From assembly GCA_964006375.1 (NCBI GenBank), contig OZ023262.1, positions 95,520,976-95,584,975 on the forward strand: 64,000 nt of DNA, in the 5' to 3' direction. Source of the stretch: Tillus elongatus (taxonomy: Eukaryota; Arthropoda; Insecta; Coleoptera; Cleridae). Positions 22,801-33,681 of this stretch are shown here, in pieces (within the stretch, counting starts at the first letter, position 1; every line of letters starts with the position of its first letter). The translations under genes were made by a program, and so were the position numbers. The notes beneath the pieces are model-generated. The model saw nothing but the letters and a program-made list of their open reading frames with translations, made no database searches and had not been told where the DNA came from.

Positions 22801-23160
22801 CCTTTTCTTTCCAAACAAATATTTTATTACTTGTCCCGACGTCATTCGACCCTTTTTAACAGGTCGTCCTCGGGGGAATCTAGAAGTAAGTTCGCCATCT
22901 TGGCGTTTTCATGTTTCATAAAACAGTAAAAAATTCGCTTCTGTTTCAATTCCCATTCACTTGATGAATTTGATGTTCTCTGAAAGTTTCTTCTCAGCCG
23001 CATGACTTGCTGGTGTTTGTGCTGTTTGCTTTCGCTTCTGTTGTTGTCTTCAGCTTAAACTTAAATTTTGGAGAATTTTTAAGCTTTTATGAGTTCTAGA
23101 ATTAGACTTTTTGTTATTTTCAAAAATTTCAAGACAAATTAGCTTCTCTTGTAGTTTAAT
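22801..23160. repeat. Penelope-terminus-like sequence and unknown flank
   Basis: On the minus strand around 22835-22890 the bases read cccgaggacgacc ... gggtcgaatgacgtcgggac. This resembles other Penelope termini with a hammerhead-like fold (GACC/GGTC stem, CCC/GGG outer stem), but the core reads CCGAGGA and the GAAAC is disrupted. The remainder is unrecognised. Confidence 0.4.
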
Positions 23161-24240
23161 TTGACTTGAAGTTGTTTTCATTTTTAGTGAATTTTCGTAA
23201 AAAAAATTCACTAAAGATGTCAACCCCAAACATTTTGACGTTTAGGAACAAGAATTGAGATAGCGTCTGAAAATTGAGTATACTGCTAGCACTTGAGCAA
23301 CAAACAGTTCGGGTTGTTTTTGGGTAAGAACGCTCCAGGAAGTAAGGGATAAATGAGGTGATTTAGTAATAATTTATATTTTTTAATGAAAACTCGAGTA
23401 ACATAACGCTTCAGGGTTTGGGCATTAGAAAACGTTCAGTTTCATCACTCGTCTAATAGTTTGTAATGAAATGGAAGTAGGGTTGGATGTGGTGGTAATA
23501 GTAATAGTAATAGAATCTTTTATTGATTCAAATAATTTTACAGTATGAATATGAAATTAATTTTTTCATTACATTAAATTTATATGTGTACGTGGAGTTA
23601 GTTCCTCATTTATTTTTTCGTCGAGAAATTCACATATAGCTATAAAATCAGTCATTGTGAAGGCCTGAATTTATCACTTGTGTGGTGCCATAAAAGTAAC
23701 AGAATAGCGTAATAACCCTAAAAGTTTAAGTCGGAGAAAGTCCTAGACAAGGATTTTCTTCTGGCTATCTGATGGTGACCTTGGATTTGATCTTGGCGGT
23801 GTTCAAGCTCACATCAAGGTCAACTTCATTTTTTCGATTAAATTCAAGTAGGAGTAGATCATGCAGAGGTGAAATATTAAATTGTTTGGTAATTATGCAA
23901 TCGAAATCAAATTTGGTGCATAGGTAGCTGTTCACAGCCTGACCGCCTGGATTATTTATGAGTAAGATTGCTTTGAAAAATGGGAAGAAATAGTGAAGTC
24001 ATTGAAAACTGACACTTTACTAATAAAAATCGAGTAACATATCGTTTGAGAAGTTTATGGGTACAGGAATACGAATATCTTATAAATTCATTTCATGAGA
24101 ATGTCTTTTTGAGGGGATTTAATTATCACAGCTATGTGGAAGCTATGATTCAATTTGCAGTACTATTTTCTATGGTGTAGAAATTTGTAAATTGAAAAAC
24201 ATAAATTTCCTTGTTACCTTACACTAAAGAATAAAGTAAT
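23161..24240 (+). repeat. Boundary palindrome, family Y, unknown repeat and module V
   Basis: agtgaattttcg ... aaaattcact at about 23186-23215 is the boundary palindrome. Y follows to about 23480. 23750-23900 is repeated, inverted, near 40530-40640. Module V occupies about 24040-24190. Confidence 0.5.
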
Positions 24241-25090
24241 AATAGAGTATTTTACAAGTCGTAACGACCAAGATTTCCTTGCTTAATATTAACAATTATG
24301 AACTCCGAACGCCTCAGTTACAAAAGTTAAGAGAAAAAGTTCGTCGCAGTATTGTGACGGGGACTTTTTCCTCACTGTATCATGAATAGAAATGGATTTC
24401 CTTAGCGATGTAGAGATGTAAATGTATTAAAAATATATAAATTTAGGATGCAAAGCTTCTGAAATGATTTCACGCCCCGCACTGAAAAATAATTACCGAA
24501 TAAAGCCACTTTATTCAGAGTTGGAAACTTTATGCTGAATGCAAAGTATCTCCACAATTTCAAATGAGTCCGATGTAACCAAAAAGTCTTAAATATTTCA
24601 CAATTTATCTGGGGCTCCGTAGAGGAACTGGATTAGGATTTATATACTTTGGCTTAACGATATTCAAGTTTCGGGTAAATTTTAATCACCAGCAAATTAT
24701 TTAAATGGAGGTTACTTACAATAAGGATTTCATTAAGTGTAACTAATTTTAATTTATTATTCAAAAGAAAATCTCTTCCCTCGAGGACGGTCTCGAGTGT
24801 CGGGTGAGCCGATAATTACTGTTTTCATTATCTCAAGGTGTATCAATTTTCATTATGGCATAATGCTTCTTTTGTGTCTGCTGTTGTTTACGTTAAGCGA
24901 AGCTCTGGATTAATATATTTCCCTTCTATATTTGTTTTAAGTGCAGCTAAATATCAGTATCGTCATCATCACAGTCTAAAAGCATGTCACCTTGTTATCG
25001 CAACCATGAATATCTACCCCCGATTATTATTACTGCCACATTTTCAATACGCGTGGAAGTATTTTATCGGTGACAGAAACAGTTTCTTTT
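24241..25090. other. Intronic sequence without recognised feature
   Basis: No match to the repeat families and no supported gene. An open frame at 24838-25098 has no recognisable motif and runs into family Y sequence. Confidence 0.4.
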
Positions 25091-25517
25091 GCTTATAGGT
25101 CGTAAAAAGTGTCAAAACATATAGAAAACAGGATTTGGGAACAAAATGTCATTTGTCTGTCGGTCTGTATGTCTCTCTGCTCGTAGTAACGATGGCAAAA
25201 TTTTGAAATATATCGATATATTGAATTTTATGATATATCAAAAGTCTGGACGTAGCAAGTACGTTATTATAGTAAATTTTCATTAAAATGTTTTAAATAG
25301 CAAATATGTGTTTTTTAAAGAAAGCAGGCATCAATTTTGGTTACCAGTATGACATATATAGTAGAAACAATGTACCGTAGATCATCAAAATAACTTTGTG
25401 TTTGAAGATGTACAAAAATGTTTCGAAAATAAACTTAAAATGTTCCCGAAAAAACTAGTTTTCTGGCCTATAAGGATAGGCTAATAGCAAATTGAGCTAT
25501 TCAAATTTGAAGCACTC
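25091..25517 (+). repeat. Family Y end and module D
   Basis: Y text (acatatagaaaacaggatt; tgtctgtcggtctgt) runs to about 25190. Module D starts at about 25240 (ctggacgtagcaagtacgtta) and runs through gtagaaacaatgtaccgta to about 25520. Confidence 0.6.
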
Positions 25518-26068
25518 AAAAAAAATTCGCTCCCATAACACACTTGTTGCGTCACAAATTTCTTTTCTTAGAAATATGCATTATCATTACGTGGTCGAAA
25601 TTCGATTTGTTAAAGGTTAGCTCAGAACTTGCACGGACCAGGGAATCTGACTATCTAATTAAAACAAAGCATTGCTTAATCTATTTGGACTGAGCAGATT
25701 TTAATAAAAATTTGTTACCATAACGCAATTGCTGCTTCTCGAATGTCTTTTCCCACAAACATGCATTATAATTACGTGGTCTAAATTTGATATATTAAAG
25801 ATCAGCTCAGAATTCCCTTGGACCGGGTAAATCCGACTGTCGAATTAAAACAAAGCATTGTTTAATCTATTAGAACTGAGGAGATTTTAATAAAAATTCA
25901 CTACCATAACTCACTTGCTGCGTCTCGAATTTCTTTTTTTACAAATATGAATTATAATTAACGTGGTCAAAATTAGAGGCATTAAAATTCAGGTCAGAAG
26001 TTGCACGGACGGGGGAATCCGTCTGTCTAATTAAAAAAAAGCAATGTTTAATCTATCTGGACTGGGAA
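25515..26068 (+). repeat. Three tandem ~185-bp units
   Basis: The marker cataac-cacttgctgcgtc recurs at 25534, 25719 and 25904, spaced 185 bp. Each is followed by acaaatatgcattataattacgtggtc and, near the unit end, aaaacaaagcattgtttaatctat. The D-terminal hairpin is part of each unit. Confidence 0.8.
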
Positions 26069-26186
26069 GCTTTTCCTGGCTAACGAACTTATCCCAGCCA
26101 CTGTCAAAAAAAAGGCATTCACTAAATTTGATCGTCATCGGTGCATTATTTTTTGAGTTATCGGTGTGACACATAAATATATAAAC

Positions 26187-26265
<79 letters not shown>

Positions 26266-26440
26266 CAGCAATGCCATACATTGAAAACTGCAAACACATA
26301 TTACAATAAACATGTTGTAGTCTGTAGGTTGTACTTGTATGACAGATTATAGGTAATCTCTAAGAAACAGAAATTTTAATAAAAATGTAAACAAATAAAA
26401 CATAGGTAACTTTAAGACCAGTACCTACTACGTGATTATT
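26069..26440. repeat. X end, (TA)n at 26189-26255, unknown flank
   Basis: 26065-26170 is the X block cctggctaacgaactta through gagttatcggtgtgacacat. The TA tract follows, and 26256-26440 is unrecognised. Confidence 0.6.
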
Positions 26441-26517
26441 GGAACCTGTGATGAACACTGATAGGCACACTTGGAGAGCCCAAATCACCACAACACATTT
26501 TAAAAGACCTGGCGATC

Positions 26518-26547
26518 TTTCACTAACCAAGTTAGCGTCATCAGAGG
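26518..26547 (-). ncRNA. Degenerate hammerhead-like motif of Penelope copy 1
   Basis: On the minus strand CCT-CTGATGA is followed by one unpaired C, a strong GCTAAC/GTTAGT stem with a TTG loop, GAAA, GATC, GCC and AGG. Core parts CTGATGA and GAAA are kept, but the bases before the cleavage site read GCC instead of NUH. Probably inactive. Confidence 0.45.
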
Positions 26548-26762
26548 ATGAATAGTTCTAAATATAATATATTCGCAATTATATTTATATTCGTCTGCAA
26601 TTCTGCATGTAGTCGGTGACTAGCGTTTTAAGGAGGTTCAACGACACCTAAATTTACATATTTCGTTTGACCGAAATATCTGTATTCGTTTATTATCTCT
26701 CGGACGTGCCTCTGTCGGCGGCGGAGCGAGGTTCATACATTTTTCATGATTACTATATTTAG

Positions 26763-26763
<1 letters not shown>

Positions 26764-26854
<91 letters not shown>
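26764..26854. repeat. (TA)n microsatellite inside Penelope copy 1
   Basis: The tract begins exactly where the GIY-YIG frame would encode its YIG (CKDCVIYIYI...), replacing the rest of that domain. Confidence 0.95.
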
Positions 26855-26856
<2 letters not shown>

Positions 26857-27628
26857 CACAATCCTTACAACTTATTTCATAAACTCCCGACATTTTGGCC
26901 GTACTATCATCGTCTTTTGGGTTACCTAGCAAGTTTTTAAAACTATTTTTTTTATGTCGAAAATGTTAGTTGCAAGTTGGATTTTTTAATGTTATGTAGA
27001 CCCCTCGTGACTCCAAGTTCAAGTGGTAAGAAAATATTTTTTTTTCGGCTTTCTCTCTTCTAAACGTCGTTGATTTTCTTTGTTTTCTGTTTGTTAATTA
27101 ATTTCTCCACTAGGCAAGCAGTGTATTCCTTTATATTCAGCAACGTTCTTAATATAATTTAATTATATGGTATATCTAATTTTAATTAAAGGATAATTAG
27201 TTAACCTGTTTACTACAAAATTCAGGCTGGCCATTTTTTGTGCGTACGTATGATGTGAGTCATTCGGAATGTAGCTTAGATTGGCGGTTTCCTTTCTATG
27301 CACTTCGATTTCTAAAGGGTCTTTATTTTTGATAACTAGTACATCTAGAAAGGGTAATTTATTACTAATTTCTAACTCGTGTGTAAATTTTATAGAATCA
27401 AATTTATTTTTTATTCTGCAAATGTCTGTGTTAAACACTGCGAAAATATCATCCACGTAATGAAACCACACTCTAGGAAAATACTAACTTTTACTTTCAA
27501 GATCTGTTTCAAATCTACTCATGAAAAGGTCTGCAATAAATCGCGATAGCGGGTTGCCCATTGCCGTGCCCTGAATTTGTTCAAAAAATTCATTGTTGAA
27601 TTGAAAAATATTTTGTTTAATACAAAGT
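26855..27628 (-). pseudogene. Penelope-like RT with start of GIY-YIG endonuclease
   Basis: On the minus strand the RT frame starts near 27625 (QNIFQFNNEFF, QGTAMGNPLSRF). An in-frame TAG at about 27482 interrupts it. It continues with the catalytic YVDDIFAVF (about 27461-27435), FTHELEISNKLPFLDVL, EVHRKETANLSYIPN and a VNRLTNYPL block. After frame disruptions between 27160 and 26960, KNLLGNPKDDD and MSGVYEISCKDCVIYI appear: the first half of a GIY-YIG nuclease with its Cys pair. Penelope-like elements use this RT plus nuclease to insert. Truncated at both ends and broken. Confidence 0.85.
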
Positions 27629-28400
27629 AAGTGGCTTGGATAAGTTTGTTATGTAAGAAAATCGAACCAGCTTTTCCGAAAAAAAGTTGTATTTTCTTTC
27701 GAAAAATTTTTGATCTCCGAAAGTAAAACAGCTCTGGTGATCAAATTTAGTACGTAGATTTAAGATATACAAAGTAAACTACAAGCCAAAATTTAGATCT
27801 CTATACGACAATAAAAAAAGTTATAAGCATTTAATAAAAACATTTTGGATGCCAGATTACTTCTGTGAAAATTCACTATCATAACGCACTTGCTGCGTCC
27901 CGACTTTTTAGTGAGAGCAGGCATCAAACTTGGTACCAGTACAACCTATATGATAGAAACAATGTACCATATTTCATCAAAATAACTTTATTTTAATTGA
28001 TTTAAAGTACAAAAAATTTTCGAAAATAAACTTAAGTAAAATGTTTCCGAAAAAACTGGTCCGATTTTTCTGGCCAACGAACCTCTTCAAGCTATTTACT
28101 CACCTGCCAAGATATAATTATTCACAAAAAGCTTTTCGACGAAACTCCCAAAAAAAAATTCTCATGAAAATTTGCAAACATTTTTTTCACGAAAATTCGA
28201 AAACACTTTCTATACAATAGCTTATTAAACATTTATTAATAATTACCAAAATGTCACAAAAATCTGAGCAACAGTGATTTTTAGAGAAACACAAAAAAAA
28301 TTATTTGAGAGTTATCTATCTTTCACAAAAATTTACTTAGAGCACATAAAATTTAAATTACATAAGTACGTAATCTGTAACAAAGGGTTCAAGAAAAGGA
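27629..28400. repeat. X (inverted), module D, module U
   Basis: 27629-27850 is X text on the minus strand. D begins with its hairpin near 27880 (ataacgcacttgctgcgtcc) and runs through gtagtagaaacaatg-like text to about 28030. U follows to about 28400. Confidence 0.6.
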
Positions 28401-28439
28401 AATGCAGATAAATGTTACCGAAAGTCTGTAAGTATAGGA

Positions 28440-28870
28440 AGTTGTTCAATTTGAAAAAATTGAGTTACGACAGTTTGATTTTTTCAAATTCATTCACTGT
28501 TTGAGAGCGCTCTGCATCATTAGGATCGTAACTTTTTACAAAAACCCATGTGGACAGACGAAGCAACATTTTGGTAACGAGGGACAATTAATCGAGAAAA
28601 TCGGCATTTTGGGGCTGACGAAAATTCTCGTATCGTAATGGAGGTGGAATGTTTTCTGTCTGTCGTTGGTGTCAAATGGGCGGAGCTACGGCACATTCGA
28701 CTAGAGTCGTAGATGCCAAGTTAGTGGTTCTCTTTGAAGATCGTTGGTGAAGAAATGGGGGCCCATCAATTTGGCCCACCCAATCTTCGGAACTTAACCC
28801 CTTATAATATTATTTATGGGGGTTGCGTCAAAGAATTAGTGTACACAAATCCACAAGTTTTTAGCATTTT
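28440..28870 (+). pseudogene. Tc1/mariner-type transposase remnant (third family member)
   Basis: Motifs are spread over frames: WTDEATF-like at about 28552-28575, NRENRHFWG-like near 28592, a stretch resembling the second catalytic block, then FEDRW, WP-QS-ELNPL and a MGV-SKN-CTQI end that matches the usual WGxxKxxVY tail. Several indels and stops are needed to read them together. It is more diverged from the 13-kb mariner than the copy at 18.8-19.6 kb is. Confidence 0.6.
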
Positions 28871-30480
28871 CTGATTGTCAACTTAGAAACACCATATAAG
28901 GCGCATGAAACATAGCAAAGGCGTCAGTAATGATGCAAAATGATGGTCAAGTTTTTAGGAGTTGAATCTAAAAAAAGCACTTGTTTATCTTTAAAGAGTA
29001 ATGTATTTCTTAACAGAGCCCTGCAACTTCGATTTTTTGCAAAAAATGTGACATATGTCAAAACTATGACAAGTGTGTAACAAAATTTCCTTTTAAAAAA
29101 ATAAAAATAGAGCCGAATTCCGGTATTTTCGGAAGTCCCGCCATTTTGAAAATATTTGTGTGTGCGTGTGTGTATGTATGTATATATGTGTCACACCGAT
29201 AATTCAAAAAACAATGGGCTGATTTTATTCAAATTTGGTAAGTGCCTTCCTTTTACGTGTGGTTTGGATAGGTTCTATAACCACGAAAATCGCCCCAGGT
29301 TTCCCGGAAAACTTTGTGTTTTCTTTCGGAAGATTTTTATATCTCTGAAAACAACAAATTAATTGCAACAAAATTGGGTAAGCGTGCTTGTATTATAAAA
29401 AGTGAACCATCTGCCAAAATTTACGTCTGTAGGTTTGTCTGACAAAAACCTCTCTGAATGTGCTACTTTAATGGGACTCTCCTATTTATTGGTAGAAACG
29501 CCGTATCATAATTTTTGATACGTGCCAAATAGGTGAAAAGTTGCAAAACAATTTAAATAACTCAAAAAAAATGAACGCTATCTTTTCTCCCTACAAACAT
29601 GTATTTTAATTCGATGAAAAAGGCAAAAATGATACAATACAAGGGGTGTTCAAAAAACAAAGAAAATTTGTATCACCAACGACTTATGGGTCACCCGGTG
29701 ATCGTCAAAATAATTTTACCACTCAAGACACCCTATAATTAGCGTATACAATTCTTTTTCGTATCCTGTATGTATGTAAATAGATAAAAACTGAAACTAA
29801 CCCCAGATATGAGTTCAAGGGGGCCTCGTTAGCTCTCATTTCACAAAAACTTTTTAAAATTCAAAAGTTGCAGTCTCCTCATTAGCGAATTTTTTCGACA
29901 AAAATTCGATAAATATAATTATGGACTATTAATCCATAAGCCCTATAACTAAAACTACTGCCAAACCATCAGAGAAAGGGTCTAATTAATATCAATTTTC
30001 TGGACATATTTTAGTAAAATGAAGGACAATGACGGTTGAAGCTGAAACTTAAGGGTTTGTAGAACACTCTTTTTGCGACATCTTCTCCCCATAGCCTGTA
30101 TTCATTTCAGGTTCTCTGCCTGAACGTACCCAATTTTGACGTTTCAAATCGCGACTTTGATGTTTTAGGAGGTAGGTAAACCCCAAGTTTGTTTGCCTAA
30201 AAATGCCTATAATTTTTTATCTTTTAAGTTACAGATCTAAATTTTGGAACTCAGTTTACTTTTCATGATTTAAATCGGCCTACCCAATTTGGTTGCCCTA
30301 AATTTGTTATTTTCGTTGATATAAAACATTTTCAAAAGAAAACGCGAAATTTTTGGAAAGCAAACGATAAATTTTTCAGCAAGAACTGGTCAAAATTTCC
30401 TGCCTAACGAACTCATCCAAGTCACTTACAAAAAGAATGTACTCACATAATTATTTGATCATAGCGGTCCTAGTTTGCTA
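28871..30480. repeat. X (inverted) fused to W and X (forward)
   Basis: 29160-29460 is X on the minus strand, starting gtcacaccgataattcaaaa. 29470-29780 is a W-like module ending in aagacaccctataattagcg. 29780-30480 is a forward X copy, with the boundary palindrome at 29885-29910 and the block agagaaagggtct at 29970. 28871-29150 is unrecognised. Back-to-back X copies form an imperfect inverted pair. Confidence 0.6.
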
Positions 30481-30892
30481 TCATTTGAAGAATTTTTTTC
30501 AAAATTCAAAAGTCAGGACCTTCTCAACAAAATAGTTAAATATAAAAGTTGATTTAGGCTAAGAGATATTACACTAGATTGTGACTACAGTATAGCAAAT
30601 TCTCATTAGACATTTTATGAGCTGAGTTGTAGTTTATGTCTCAAAACGAATTTCATCTTATAAACACCCTAATCCTAGATTGCAAAGTTTATTATTGCCA
30701 TATGATTGAATTATATTGAGCTATTAGTCTGTCCAAACTAATCATAAACTGTTTCGAGTTAAATCCAGGAACGACTCTAACTGTTTACAAATTGGCGCCA
30801 GTCGGGTTAGTCTTATTAGGTTTCATTAAAGCTGTTCTGAGTTTCTAGGCCTAGGTCCTTATTATTAACTTTTTCTATATAATATATATATA
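30481..30892. other. Intronic sequence without recognised feature
   Basis: AT-rich, apart from a short TA run at 30880-30892 next to the following element. No gene seen. Confidence 0.4.
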
Positions 30893-32497
30893 TACAGGGC
30901 GTTTCATAACATGTGGAACACACAATGTAAGGTGATTCGAGATCTGAAAAGAATCAAAAAAGTCTAAGAAATATATGTCTGAAACCCTATTGCTTCCGAG
31001 ATACAGAGTGTTGAAAGTTTGAGAAAAAATTGTTTATTTTTGATATTTTCTGATAAAATTGAGATAGACAAACCAAAGCTAATACAGAACATATTCTCAT
31101 AGGTTTCCATATGTGATAAAGATTCCAAGACTCTTACGCAACCAGTGGCAGAGTTAGATGGGTTCTTTATAATTAAGTTAAATTTAAAAAAAATGGTACG
31201 GCCGTACATAAATCTTTATTTAATTTTAATTTGCTAGAAAAAGTCTATCTTGACTGGCTGGGAGTGTGGGTGTAAGGGCCACTTGAAAACACCTAAAGCC
31301 CGTCATATATAATGAAGATAACAAGGTGAATGTGTTTTTTTTTTAAGCTTATCCACGGAGTTCAACTACAGCAGCAGCACTGGAGTTGCGTATTTCAAGA
31401 GATCGGTCCACAGAATATTAAGAAAACATAAAATGCATCCTTTTTCTGCACGGCTTAAGTCGTGGTGATGGGGCGAGAGTAGTCGACTTTTGCGAGTTTA
31501 TGTCATAGAAATGACCGAATATCCGAGATTTCTTCATAAGATTATGTGGACTAATGACTCAAAATTACCCAGGCAAAGAATTATAAATCGCCGAAATAAT
31601 CACTACTGGACACAGGGTAATCCACATATCATAAGGCAACATAATCACCAGGGCCACTTTAGTTTTAATGATTTTTGTTTAATGATGGATAATAGAGTAG
31701 CATATCAAGGATACAATGAAATGTTGACTGAGGCTAGATATGTAAAGATACTATGAGATTTGTTAGTGGTTTCCTACTTCCACCTGATAGAGCAAACAGT
31801 TTGTATTAGCTGGATGGTGCTCCAGAATATTCCACTACAGCTGTGAACCAGCAGTTAATCTTAATGCTTGACGTTCTATGGATTGGCCCGCAAGGATCCT
31901 GGAACTAGCCACCCACATCACCCGATTTCACGCCCTTGGATTTTCACCTTTTAGATCGTATAAAAATAACTAGTGTATTTTAAGCCTGTACAAACTAGAG
32001 AGCGATTATTGAACATTGTTTACGATGCTTCTAGACGAACTTAGGAGGTTTTCGCGAGGATTTTATTACAGAGTTATTCAGTGGTTGAAAGAAAATGGCG
32101 GTCACATAGAACAATTATTATAATTTAACATTCATATATTATTTCTTGGCATTATGTTTAAATTGTTTTATCTTTCTCATTTGTTATTACCTTCTAAATT
32201 ATATTAAGTTTCTGTTTTGTTCATGTTCTAATTAAAGTGAACTTCTACCGTTTCAGTCGTGTTTATTTTGTTTCGAAAAGCAAACGATGTTTCAGGTTCT
32301 GCCAAAAATCACATTAAAATTCAAAATATGAATTAACAAGATAACCGTTGAAAATAGGTATATGAAAAGTTAGAGCGAATCGATGCAGAATCAGATTCTG
32401 CAACCGACCATCCAATAATATACATCACATTTTAAAGAACGAACTTTTCAACTTTGAAAATGATGTAATTAGTCATCAAATTTTGGACACCCTGTAT
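30893..32497 (+). mobile_element. Decayed mariner-like element
   Basis: The left end acagggcgtttcataacatg follows a short TA run. The right end, read as its complement, is acagggtgtccaaaatttg, so both tips share acaggg-gt. A broken transposase lies between. The target-site TA is plausible on the left (tata-cagggc) and right (ccctg-tatgcg). Confidence 0.65.
31361..32123 (+). pseudogene. mariner-like transposase, multiply frameshifted
   Basis: A helix-turn-helix end (ALELRISR, then VHRILRKHKMHP in another frame) is followed by the first catalytic block MWTNDSKL and RRNNHYWTQGNPH near 31590. FND-like, YQGYNEML and later WMVLQNIP-type remnants (second Asp block out of frame) come next, then PDFTPLDFHL-like text near 31925. 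The C-terminus is VIQWLKENGGHIEQLL with its stop at about 32121. Order and wording match the DD41D-type transposases in this window, but identity is low. Non-functional. Confidence 0.7.
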
Positions 32498-33314
32498 GCG
32501 ATAAATCAATTATCAATGTAAATTTCGAGAGAAATGTTACTGTGCTTCCGTTTATCCCACAAGCGCTTACGACCAGTCGAAAATGGGTAAAGGGCGCAGT
32601 GTTGAAAATACGACTACATCTTTAAATTTTTTTAAAAGAATCAATATCTAACAAACAGTTGAAAATAGGTAAAGGAAAACCTGATAAAACTACTCATGAA
32701 ATTGTTTCAGGAATTCAAAAATGAAATAATATACCGGGTATTATATCTAAAATAAGAAAGTTTTGGTGACCTTCGGTATAACCGGAAGTGTTATGACCTT
32801 GAAAATGTTTTAAAATTAAATAGAATTTTGAATACCCTTGAATTCACAAAATTCAGAATTTTAAGGTTTTTTTTTTCCACAAAAATTCTAACGAACGGCT
32901 ACCGTGAGAAACCTCGTATATACTCGGAATCTCAATTACGGCTACCGACTTTAAGAAATGGAGGGAAATCATGGAAATTATTTGCTAAAACATACAAAAG
33001 GACGGCAGATGCTGAGAGACACCCCACCCCAACAATCTTATATGTAGTTCCTGGCTAGACCACATTCAATGATGACAAATGTTTTGGAACCATTGAGCCA
33101 AAATATACTATAAAGCATATACAATTGGCCCAACTCGTTAATAATATGGGCTGAAAAATGAACTTTGAAAACACGAAGATATTATTACATAGGGAAAGGA
33201 GACCAAATAAAACAAGCTTCCTCAAAATGTGTTACATCCAGGAATATGAGACAATTAATTCGATCATTCATAACCTTACTAATATCTACAGTTTTTTAAT
33301 ATACTTAGATAAAT

Positions 33315-33318
<4 letters not shown>
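32498..33318. other. Intronic sequence without recognised element
   Basis: No match to the common repeats. The open frame 32828-33058 has no recognisable motif. A taccgggtattat string at 32732 may be the end of an unknown element. Confidence 0.35.

Positions 33319-33396
<78 letters not shown>
33319..33396. repeat. (TA)n microsatellite at LTR edge
   Basis: Runs directly into aaagcacttcaatag, the LTR sequence that in the intact copy follows TGTTAC. The LTR tip is therefore missing or overwritten by TA. Confidence 0.95.
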
Positions 33397-33401
<5 letters not shown>

Positions 33402-33681
33402 CTTCAATAGATGTAGGTGCGGTGTTGCCACATCTCCAGAACTTCCCCAACATCTGGGGATTTTCGCACAATCTGGCAACACCGCCTCCTCGCCCCCTGG
33501 GGGTGCCTGGGGTGACCCCCCACAGGCGAAGTCTTAACCCTCTAGGACCAAAAATAACGAAGTTACCAACTTGTACCCCGTCGGAACGGATAACTGAGGT
33601 CTGCGCATTCCGAACACCCTGTATACGCAGAGAACCCTTACACCCTGTATACGCAGATAGATCTTATAGTACGAGAAACAC

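Larger units (their letters stand above)
26441..27628 (-). mobile_element. Penelope-like element copy 1, truncated
   Basis: Read on the minus strand it holds an RT fragment (27628-27163), a spacer, the first part of a GIY-YIG domain (to 26855), a (TA)n tract (26764-26854), about 220 bp of 3' sequence and a terminal block (26441-26560) with a hammerhead-like string. The 5' side is cut at 27628 by an X-family repeat. The same order of parts is seen in the copy at 41427-43775. Confidence 0.8.
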
